A stretch of 64,000 nt of DNA from Toxonevra muliebris (Eukaryota; Arthropoda; Insecta; Diptera; Pallopteridae). The stretch covers positions 148,384,998 through 148,448,997 of the forward strand of contig OY829326.1 in the NCBI GenBank assembly GCA_963691655.1. The letters are read 5' to 3'. The notes below the pieces were generated by a model. That model worked only from the letters and a program-made list of their open reading frames with translations, was not told the DNA's origin and did no database searches. The translations under genes were made by a program, and so were the position numbers. This document shows positions 54,725 through 64,000 of the stretch, piece by piece. The stretch's first letter is position 1; every line of letters begins with the position of its first letter.

Positions 54725-55788
54725 ACTTGAAATTTTAGATTTTACTGGATATTATCCAGTATTTTTTTGCTACCTACTTGTTACAACCCAGTCTTGTTTA
54801 TTTCGCAACGTTTCTATTTTGGTTTCTTTAGAGTTACATATTTCCATATGGACTCATAATTAAATGTTCTCTGTATTTATTGAACAAGCAACTATGATCT
54901 TCACGATCTTAGGTGTTATTATTTGATGATTTTGCCTTAATCCGAAAACCGATGGCTTAAATTCGAGAAAAGTTTGATTCGAATTCTAGATTAGTGGCGT
55001 TCTGATAATAAATTCACAAGGTATAATATCCGGTTTATGTGAAGTTAGTAGAGAAGATTTAGATTTGGCTTGTTTCAAGACATTACCACCTGATATCACT
55101 GTTTTTTATATATAGGTATGCCAAATGCCAAACAGTATGTTATCGCTATCTGTTCTTTTACCCAATCAGCTGGCATTACGCAAGAGGGAATTTTATGATG
55201 ATCGGATCAAGGGGGGTTTTTTTTTTGGCTATTTGTGATTACTGATGTTAGTTAAAACTAATAAAAAGATATAATAACAATGAAAAACAAAAGGGCATGG
55301 CTATAAAGACAAAGTCTCTAGACTATCAATGGCACAGTGGGCGCACTACAGCTGTGTCTAATAAATATTGGAGTATATCTTCCAGCCCAATAGTTTACTA
55401 TTCCCGCTCAAGTTTTTCTTTGCGATCACTATTTATAAATGACAAGGATAGCCAAGACTGCTGTTGATAGAATTGATCAATATGAAGATTCATAAATTCT
55501 GCCGAATACTACCAAAATAGCATCGCCAAATTTTGTTCACACGAACCGACATAACACGGCCCAAAACCGACATCCACCTCAGATTGCCATTTCGGTTGTG
55601 TCGTGCTTATCAATGTGAATCAGTAGATTCATTCCTATGCTGAAACATTTCTGTTATGCCATTATTTCTTAATTTTCACGATAAATTTGAAATATATATG
55701 TAGTTTTTTCCACTTTATTATCTTCTTCTTAGTAATTCTAAAAATTAGTTTAATGATATGTATTTAAAATTCAAACTTTATATATTCT
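54725..55788. other. Intergenic, no gene seen
   Basis: No coding region or repeat was recognised. Confidence 0.4.
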
Positions 55789-55790
55789 TA

Positions 55791-56506
55791 TTAGGAGTAT
55801 GAATGTATAAACTCGTACTTTTTTCGTAATTTGGACATTTATTGTGAAAAAGTGATTATAAATTTATTCTTTAAAGTATTGTCCATCGTTAGTCACAACC
55901 TTTTCCCATCTTTCTGGTAGCATACGGATTCCACTTCGAAAGAATTCCTCATCTTTTGAGGCTATCCACGAATCGACCCATTTTTTGAGTTCTTCGAAAG
56001 AACGGAAGTGCTGTTCAGCCAGGCCATGTGTCATCGATCGGAACAAGTGGTAATCAGAAGGAGCAATGTCTGGAGAATACAGCGGGTGGGGTAGCACTTC
56101 CCATTTCAGCGTTTCCATGTATGTTTTTTTACATGCCATATGCGGCCGAGCATTGTCGTGCTGAAGAATAACTTCGTCGTGTCTATTCTCATATTCTGGC
56201 CTCTTATTCTTTAATGCTCGGCTCAAACGCATCAATTGTAGTCGGTAGCGGTCGCCAGTGATCGTTTCATTCGGTTTCAACAGCTCATAATACACGACAC
56301 CTTTCATATCCCACCAAATGTTCGACATTTTCAGCTATAGTAAAACACTTTTCTAAAATTATGAAAATTATTTGACAGATCAATTCTTATAGTATTTTTG
56401 GCGCTCTTCGAGATAGAATAGCTGTCAATGTCAAAAAAAATGGCGCGTATGATAGATATTGAAGTTAGTCACAATTACTTACGAGTTTATACATTCATAC
56501 TCCCAA
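55791..56506 (-). mobile_element. Internally deleted mariner element with intact ends
   Basis: The inverted termini TTAGGAGTATGAATGTATAA and TTGGGAGTATGAATGTATAA (both followed by ACTCGTA) are flanked by TA duplications at 55789-55790 and 56507-56508. At 716 bp it is about half the length of a full mariner. The missing part is the first half of the transposase gene. Confidence 0.92.
55864..56328 (-). pseudogene. Mariner transposase, C-terminal half fused to its start codon
   Basis: A 154-residue remnant of a mariner (DD34D group) transposase. It keeps IWWDMKGVVYYELL, the second catalytic Asp in QHDNARPH (~residue 57) and the third in SPDIAPSDYHLF (~91), and the C-terminal RWEKVVTNDGQYF. The N-terminal helix-turn-helix domains and the first catalytic Asp are absent: the initiator MSN runs straight into IWWD. 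Asp2 to Asp3 is 33 rather than 34 intervening residues, pointing to a lost codon. It cannot be catalytic, but it is open and has an apparently retained 5' UTR. The subfamily looks mellifera-like. Confidence 0.93.
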
Positions 56507-56508
56507 TA

Positions 56509-56980
56509 TATTTTACTATACAAAAGATACTTTGGTTTTATATATTAAAAGCTACAAATTAATATACATATGTACCTAAATACAAATATACAAATACTTA
56601 TCTATGACTTTATAAAGATTGTAAAGATTTTCTGCTTCCATTATGCTTAATAAAATAATTTACATACACGTATCTTATTGCTTGTTCATTCACTTATCTG
56701 CTATACAAAATGTTAAGATAAATTTACTTCACTCAGTAGTTGCACACAAGATAAAACTTACAAGCTAAAGTTCAACTAACCATATAAACAGCAAAACCTG
56801 CTTACACTTACTCTCCTCTAACACCTTCTTCGTTATAGTTTTCAACACATAAGAAGTTTCTAAACTTTGCCTACATTCACATTCAAGTTATGTATAAGTA
56901 AATTCATCATTTACGCTTAAATGATTTAATGTGGTCGCGTTTGTTTATTCATTGTGCACGCATACAAAAACATATATATA
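56509..56980. other. Intergenic, no gene seen
   Basis: AT-rich spacer between two transposons, with ATATATACATA tracts. Confidence 0.45.
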
Positions 56981-56982
56981 TA

Positions 56983-58226
56983 AGGAGTGAGATCGAAAAA
57001 ATCTTAACAAATCTTGATCTTAGAGTTTTGATTTTTTATTTAATTGATAATTACAAATTACAGTTTTCTGTAAATTTATAGTTCTAAACATTATTTATGA
57101 ATTCGTGAACCTTTTTTGGTAAGCCTTCCATTAGAGATTTGATAGTTGTTTCAGACACCTTTTTGGAACAGTTTGACCATCTCCTTTTAAAATCTTTTGC
57201 GATATTTTGGGACACCTTTTTTGTGCTCTTTAAGTTTCTTTTCACAAGAGCCCAATATCTCTCCACTGGTCTTAGGTCCGCACAATTTGGAGGATTGGCC
57301 TCTCTTGATACAAAAACTATGTTATTACTTTAGTACCATTCCAGAGCCGTCTTGCCGTAGTGACATGATGCCAAATCGGGCCAAAAATATGTGGTCACAT
57401 TGTGCTCTCTTATGAAAGGAAGAAGTCTTTTTTCAAGCATTCTTTGATGTATATTTCGGTATTTAAAGAGCCCACTGTAATAAATGACTTGCTTCTTTTG
57501 CCGCAACTGCGTATAGCTTGCCATACCAGGAATTTTTCAGGAAATTTTGTCTTTTTGGATTCTAAATTGTTCCTCGACATTTCCTCGAGCATCAGCAAAA
57601 TACAAATTTTGACCCGGAAGCTGCGTAAAGTCAGCCTGTACATACGTTTCGTCGTCCATTATACAACATGAATATTTTTGTATGAAATTCGATTTTAATT
57701 TCCGAGCCCTACTTTTGGCATCTAAATTTTTTGCAGCATTCCTGTCTGGAACTTTTTGGACTTTGTATGTTTTGAAACCTGCATTGGCTTTAACTTTTCG
57801 CACCAAATATTCAGAGCACTGGGCTAACCGGGCAGCTTTTCTACCAGATGTGTTTGGAGATCTTTTCAATATGCTTTCTATTTTCTTGGCTTTCCCAATA
57901 TCATATGGTCCTTGTTTTCTTCCCGAACCAGGTTTCCTATCGATGGTCAAATTCTCCTGAAACTCTTTAATAATATTGGAAACAGGCAGACCTTCAATTC
58001 TTTGACCAATTTTTTGTAGGACAAATTTGGATTTTTTTTTTAAATTTTTAATAATTTTAAGACGTTCTTCTTTTTCTTCACTAATTTTGATCAAACTCAC
58101 AATAAATCAACATGTTTGTCATTAAAAATAACAACTGACATATCTTCCAAAGATAACTTTTAAATTTTACACCCAAAAAAAATTATTAGGTAAAACTTGT
58201 ATTAAGATTTTTTCAATCTCACTGCT
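56983..58226 (-). mobile_element. Tc1/mariner-superfamily element with complete ends
   Basis: The inverted termini AGGAGTGAGATCGAAAAAAT and AGCAGTGAGATTGAAAAAAT (both followed by CTTAA) are bordered by TA at 56981-56982 and 58227-58228. It is 1,244 bp, full-length for the superfamily, and has one transposase gene on the minus strand. Confidence 0.92.
57084..58100 (-). pseudogene. Tc1/mariner-superfamily transposase, two frameshifts and one stop
   Basis: The first frame (58100-57537) has an N-terminal helix-turn-helix region, a GSGRK hook near residue 58 and the first catalytic Asp in CIMDDETYV (~150). A frameshift near 57545 moves the reading to FPEKFLVWQAI (to about 57430). A second shift leads to the segment with the next Asp, YFWPDLASCHYGK (~57380). 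An in-frame stop follows ALEWY at 57330-57332, then PPNCADLRPVERYW (~57250) carries the third acidic residue. The Asp2-Asp3 spacing is about 32 residues, so the subgroup is unclear. It is dead as it stands. Confidence 0.9.
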
Positions 58227-58228
58227 TA

Positions 58229-60735
58229 TATACATAAATACATATATATGTACATGCATGTGTTTGTGTGTACTTGTATCCATATATTAGTAATTACATA
58301 TTACATCAATATCAGTGAACTAACAATATAAAGTTTATGTATACTATATTATACAAGGACGCCACGCTTTGCTTTCCTCGTACTCCTCTTCATTCCCTCC
58401 TTCACCTGTCTGGTAGAAGTAACGCTAATTAGCTTCTAATTTGTAGTTAATCAATTGGGATTAAGGTGTTTCACCAATTTGAGCAATGAAATGTTACCGT
58501 AAATATAGTTGAATGTAATTGAACATACGTACACACATACAAACACAAGGGTATATATGCATGTATGTATGTATGAATAAATTTTAATTGAATGTGTTGA
58601 GTTTATAAGTGCATGTATGTATATGTTTGTAATCACAAAGCATGTTGTGTGTGCGTGTGTATGAACAAAATTGATAAATTTGTGTAATTGAAACTTGTTA
58701 GACTGTATATTTCGATAAGTAACTAATAGTTTGTAACTTTTCAGAATTAAAATGTAAATATTTATTTAGTATTAGGTCAATAGTTGCAAAAAATATAAAA
58801 TCACTAAATATTTAAAGCTTTTAATATTGCTTTTAATAACAATTTACAATGCATACATTATGAGAATGCCAAATAGTATTTTCGGGGATGTTTTTCAAAT
58901 TGATTTTAAATTCAGTTTATTCGTTAATATGTTATTGATTCTACTTAGGTTGTTACTGTTTACTTATCAGGGAACTTTGACTGAGGAATCAAATACCGAT
59001 TTGGACCTAAAAAACGAAAATTCATACCCAAATAGATCTACAAATGATATTCTGTATTTAGTAAAATAAGTGATATGGCACATCAGCACTTAAAAATCTT
59101 ACGTCGAGTTTTTTTATGCAGAATCTAAACAGCGTTCTTTTTTCATTTGGAATTATGGCTTCTTCAAAAAGGAACTTAACTCCAAATTGGGCTTATGATC
59201 TTGCGTTGTTTATAAGAAAGCCGAAAATCAACCTTTACATATTTTTATTAACCTTAAACAGTGAGGTCCAATACTTTCTTTAGTTTCATAAATTGAAAAA
59301 AAAATATCTTAGAGCTATGCCTTTCTCTTTTTGGGTTTGTGACCTCTTTTTGGGTTTGTGACCTCTTTTAATCCAAATGAAAAATTTGGAATCATGAGCG
59401 CAAATTAAGGGGACATAATTCCCAAATTCAAATCCAAAATTTGGATTTAAGTTCCTTGGAGTTATGCCACGGCACCCTCCCAAGCTTTAAATTTAACTGA
59501 TGATGATGAAAGTACGCCGAGGTTGAAAATCTGTTAAGTTTCTAAAACTGCATACAGCAACAAAATTCAAGTGTATTGCAGGACTACAGTTATTCTGACT
59601 TGGCGATATTCTTCCTCTTGATTCCCACCCTTGATTCCCGTTGCAGGCGCACAAACTGCCGGAAGATTGTTGAGAGTCTATCTGCATATTGGAAATTTTC
59701 AGCCAGGTGATAAAAGTGTTGAAAATATGTTAAAAGTAGTTACATCAAGTTAGATAGTTCTTAACTGTATTAATATTTGAGTGGTTTCAAAATTGTTGCC
59801 GCATTTCTATATAACTGACATGGAATTGGATAAGGAGGTTAACGACAAAAAGACTGGTTTTCACGTTTTGTCGGATTCTCATGTAAAAATTCACTCTCCT
59901 TTCAATGGTACCTCCTTCCTCTGTTCTCTAATTTACGTCACATATGTTACAGTTCACTGAAATCTCAAGCGATGCTTGGTGTTAGAGAATTCTGGTCGCT
60001 AAAGGTTTTACTATGTAAATGGAGTTCCTTTGAACTATATGTGGTGAATGCTAAGGTAAATTCGATCTGAAAACTGTTCCATATATTTTAATCTGGTTAT
60101 AGAGTAGTCTTGAAATAAAAATGTGTTTTGCGCCTTACTATTTCCAGTCTTTTGAATTTATGAAAGGCATTTCAGGCAAAGTTGGCTAATTTTAAAAAGA
60201 AGTTTTCAGAACGAAAAGGTATTGTTTCTGATTGAAGAAATAATATTTTTTTTACAAACAAAAATGCATTTTCTATTTTTAAAATTTTCTTTTTAATTTG
60301 AAACTGGAGAATTTATAGCTTACACAAAAGTTTTGACAAGAAATAGAATGATTGTTGCATTCATCACGTGTGGTTTTTGTGATCTACAACAACTTAAAAA
60401 ACTGTTCACGCACATTTTTGAGCACGATAAAATATCCAAGAATGGTATCAAATCGGAAAGTAAAAAAACACTAAAGTTTCTCCTCATCTCGTTTATTTTC
60501 ATCTCATGAAAACTATTTTTGAAATCTGATAATATCTTCAGGTTTCAAAATGGTCTCGAAAGTGCCGAAATTTGGACCATTGATTCCGATTTTTTTTTTT
60601 CAACTTTTCAGTCAAAATTTTTTTCAAATTTTTTATGGCTCCTTTTAAGTACAAACATTGTGCAAAAAGAATTTTTAAATCGAAAATTTTTTATTGGTGC
60701 GACAAGATGTTAGAAATTTCGACCACAATTTATAC
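58229..60735. other. Intergenic, no gene seen
   Basis: AT-rich with ATGTATGTATG tracts near 58560-58640. A 20-base sequence, TTTTTGGGTTTGTGACCTCT, is repeated directly at about 59330-59370. No protein is recognised. Confidence 0.45.
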
Positions 60736-60740
60736 TATTC

Positions 60741-61340
60741 TTATAACTTTTGCTGAATTTCTAAAAACTTATTAGACATTGGATAAAGAACTTGGAACAG
60801 TTTCCCAAAGTTTTCAAGCTTGCAAATCTCGGTTATGCTATCTAGGTAGGATTTATGAAATGTGCTCCGTCTGGTCTTGGCAAAAGCCGATAATGGCAAT
60901 GAAAGTGGAAAAGGGTATCTTTCTCTTCCAAGTTCTTTTAACTCCTGCAATTTAATATATTAAATTTAAAAATTTACAATTTTTTGTACTATCTCGTCAA
61001 GAAGGTATCTGGCGCCTTTCCGGAAGTATTTTTTTTTTTTTGTTGCAATGGAAGGGGAAAGCCTTTTCTATCTGCCATCTGGAGGGGTGAAGAAGTGAGC
61101 ATATCTGGCCTCATTTTGCTCAGAGGGACTGCTACTAATTGCACTACAGCAGTGTATAGAGATGAACCTCGCTTCGCTAAATCATTAGCCCTTTTATTGC
61201 TTTAAAATTTTCTATGATTTGGAACCCAGATTAGGCCAATATCAAGCCTGTGACTTAGAATGGCAAGTAGCTCCCTACATTAGTTAATCTGAGCCTAGAG
61301 CTTTGTAAATAGCTTTTTCTGTGTAAATAGCTTTTTTAAC
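60741..61340 (-). pseudogene. LINE ORF2 3' relic: RNase H end and tail
   Basis: On the minus strand, 61235-61080 reads GLIWVPNHRKF, stop, SNKRANDLAKRGSSL, then VPLSKMRPDM. This is the RNase H WVPGH...NADELAKRGS block of a LINE, with the catalytic Asp kept (AND). Upstream, around 61340-61300, AIYKALGSD resembles the preceding QAAIKSL helix. Downstream, 60880-60760 reads AFAKTRRSTFHKSYLDSITE and KLENFGKLFQVL, like the C-terminal CPFLARRR...SL segment. Stops and shifts separate the pieces. It is related to, but older than, the copy at 7866-9300. Confidence 0.7.
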
Positions 61341-61858
61341 CTTGCCTTGAATTTCTTTAGTGGTTTGCTGGCTTCTCTGATTGAAGGAAGTTAAAACTTC
61401 AACTTAGTAAAAGTGATTTATGGCCAATATTGAATTTTAAAAACAATGCATGGTTTTTAAGTCATTCCTTGAATTTATTTAACTCAGGAGACTTATTACC
61501 TTAATCGATGCTTATATAATTCACGAGTTACTATGACAAAAAATTGAATCTTTTGTTTGACTAACTTTTTTATTTACACCGTTTTATATTTTGGCTCATA
61601 AAATTTTTAAATAAAGATATAATTCAACACTTTCCTCCCTATGTATTTTTAATTTAAATCTCATTATTTTTTTTTCATATAAACATATGGCATCTCGGTG
61701 AGACTTACCGATCTCGAGATAGTTGGGGTGTTGAGTTCACCTATAGTATCGGATTCACCTTATCTTCCCCTGCAAAAACTCTGTTTTTCCTTTAACTCAT
61801 TAGATACGTTAATTAGATTTTGTTGAATAATACCTACAATTTTATAGTAGTGTTCTTT
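61341..61858. other. Intergenic, no gene seen
   Basis: AT-rich. A small hairpin (TCGGTGAGACTTACCGA then TCTCGAGA) is at about 61692-61716. Confidence 0.4.
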
Positions 61859-62223
61859 TTAACCCTTTTCAATACTAGTTTAGTAAAGCAAAATATTGTT
61901 GGTTTAATCCTTTTTAGTAAAATCTTTTGCACTATTTTTTGAAAAATAATGCATTAAATTATTACTAACTGGAAATTTTTTTTTATCAGATATGTTTATA
62001 AAAGACAAGAGAATATGAAAATCAAAAAATTGGAGAAAAAGAGTTATCCAGTGGTTGTCTACTGCTTCATAGCTATGTTTTCTTTAACCTTTATTAAAGG
62101 AAAAACAAATCCATGTAGAAGCAAGAAATTTGGTGTTATGATTGTGGAAGTCCTAAGTAACCATAATTTCACAACAAAAGGTTTCTCTCAAGCCCCATTA
62201 TAATTCGGGTGTCAAAGGGTTAA
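61859..62223. mobile_element. TTAA-flanked (piggyBac-type) element
   Basis: The right end, inverted, is TTAACCCTTTGACACCCGAA. Its subterminal block (GGGGCTTGAGAGAAACC, TTTTGTTGTGAAATTATGGT, TACTTAGG) matches 5210-5285 closely. The left end TTAACCCTTTTCAATACTAG shares only the first ten bases, so that boundary is less sure. Confidence 0.5.
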
Positions 62224-64000
62224 AATGATTTAGGTGAGTTTGGAATTGTTTTGCATGGAGTTATCGAAATAAACTAATTTTTATATTAATCTATGCAATT
62301 ATTTAATTTTAAGCATTAAAAAAGAAACTAAGCAGAAAAATTAGCTAAACTAAAATTACGACAATCCAATTCACATGAAGCAAAAATCTGACGCAAGAGC
62401 AACAAAACATTTGAGATCCTACCACAAACGATATCAACTTGCAACTGTCACATTGGAAAATACTACAAACCCAACGGAGCTGGCAAACAATTCCATGCAG
62501 CCATCTCAATACGCCCTGCATACCTACAACCACGAGTGGATAACATGCGCAATGGCTAACATAATTTCCCCAGTATCTCTTTAGAGAAGGTGGAGCAATA
62601 GTAATACAAAAACAACAACAGCAAGAATAATATGTTTGTTTAAAAATTAAAAAAAAAAAATTCTAGTTTACAAAGCGCTTTTATTATTTTTTTTTTTTGT
62701 GCTAAGATGCAAGCATAAGCGAATTACTTTGAATTGATATAAAAGAAGAATATCCTACATACACTTGTGATGCCCTCCCACACGTGGCTAGTGAAATTGT
62801 TTTTAGAGCACATTTCATAAGTGGCACAAAGTTTTATATGAAATTCGGGGTGAGATGTGGGTGGTACATAGTTGAAACGTGAAGGGAAAGAAGGACAAAA
62901 CGTAGGTTGTATAGTGAAAATAAAAATGAAACTAATACAAGAGTGTGTCAATGCCGTACTTTGCTATCTCTGCTACCACTAGCACACCAGCACTCAAAGG
63001 AATGCAGCGCTGCAGAAAGGAGGTAGTAAAAGGGTTAAGGTACAAGTAGTACTAGTAGATATAAGTGCAATAAATGTAATTAAAATTTGTAGAATCTACT
63101 TTAATGTTGTTGTTTTCTTCTTTTTTTTCCAATTTCACGTGGAAGATAGTTTTTATATAATGAGAATATTATGAATGCCATGTGAAGTAAAAAAAAAAAG
63201 TTCAGGCAAGAAGGGGAGGAAACACAAAAGTGGAAGCAGAAGGGTCACAATATCTATTCTCATTTTTTCTCATCACACATTTTTTCGCTTTTGTTTTATA
63301 AAACTTTTTTGTAATTAAAAGGTTGGCGTAGAAAATATGCGCCGCTGCAGAAAAAATTTTTAAACTTTTTGACATTTTTTTTTCTGAGAAGAAAAAATGT
63401 CAAGGTTTATATACATACATATATTTGATTAATTATGGCATACTTTAGCTGCTTGCCTTATTGTTCCCTCTCTATCAGCCTCTCCTACCTCTTTCATAAT
63501 GACCCACAAAAGTGAACTTGTAATGGTATAAACATAAACTTAGCTTAACCCAAATTGACATTTATACTTGGGATTAACATGTCTGATAATAGATTAAATA
63601 TGGGTAATTTTTGTGAGTATGAGAGTGTGTGTGTGCTCACGAAAAACAACAACACACACTCACATGCATACAAAACAATTAACACTACTACATACATGCT
63701 GCAGAGAGAATATAAAACACTTTGCTTTACTTCCTTCTGGTTGCAGACAGTATACTTCATAGCAGCAGCATAATATTCCAATTTTTGTTGCTTTTATTTT
63801 TTTTTTTTTGGTCAACTGAAGTTGTAACAGTATTAAGCAGCTGCAACATCCTTAAGCTATGAGACAGCAGTAGTAGATATAATGCTGATGTTGCCTTTTC
63901 CTTTCTTTTTTGGTTTGCTTTTTTTCGGTTGGTAGTTTTGGCTAATGCTTTAAGCTTGTGGCTTTATAACATTTAATACCCATAATCCGGTATCATGTTG
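62224..64000. other. Intergenic, no gene seen
   Basis: AT-rich DNA with poly-A/poly-T runs and GTGTGTGTG/ACACACAC tracts (63625-63665). No coding region is supported. Confidence 0.45.

Noticed and set aside
1..64000. CRISPR array, bacterial operons, rRNA genes
   Set aside because: The repeats are degenerate with no unique equal-length spacers, genes have GT-AG introns, and no rRNA-like sequence was seen. The DNA is eukaryotic.

Overview
The window is nuclear DNA of a higher fly (Diptera, Schizophora), probably a tephritid-like fruit fly. The evidence is an AT-rich genome with short, mostly intron-poor genes whose proteins look Drosophila-like (the DDX56/Hlc helicase, Misato), small GT-AG introns, abundant ACATA/TATG microsatellites, and SINE and LINE tails of a type I associate with tephritid genomes. 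The tephritid assignment is an inference.

Layout. Roughly 1-30 kb carries no host gene I can support. It is an accessory stretch of decayed LINEs (about 1.1-2.6 kb and 7.87-9.30 kb), TTAA-flanked and TA-flanked elements, a foldback element (15.4-16.0 kb), hAT-type non-autonomous elements with 8-bp target duplications (25.8 and 28.07 kb), SINE pieces, and long degenerate short-unit arrays (4.7-5.7, 7.8-9.7, 12.4-12.9 and 17.4-18.4 kb).

The gene-rich core runs from 30.4 to 46.2 kb. It holds a single-exon nuclear-looking protein with three SUMO-interaction-like motifs (30.4-31.7, +); the four-exon DEAD-box helicase Hlc/DDX56 (35.7-33.7, -); three tandem Mpv17/PMP22-family genes (38.6, 40.8 and 41.5 kb, +) with a fourth, diverged one facing them (43.4-42.9, -); and the four-exon misato gene (44.3-46.2, +). 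Hlc acts in nucleolar ribosome assembly, the Mpv17-like proteins are organelle membrane proteins, and Misato works in mitosis and mitochondria. There is no sign that they form one pathway. The Mpv17 cluster is a local gene-family expansion whose spacers have been filled by nested MITEs.

From 46.2 kb to the end there is again no supported host gene. This part contains a roughly 340-bp inverted repeat with a 2.3-kb spacer (47.5-50.4), a TTAA-flanked element (50.8-51.3), a 1.1-kb hAT-type element (53.6-54.7), an internally deleted mariner with intact ends (55.8-56.5), a complete but inactivated Tc1/mariner-superfamily element (57.0-58.2), a LINE RNase H relic (60.7-61.3) and another TTAA element (61.9-62.2).

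All coordinates come from reading the sequence by eye. Exon joins were checked for phase. Family names rest on motifs recognised in the translations, not on database searches.
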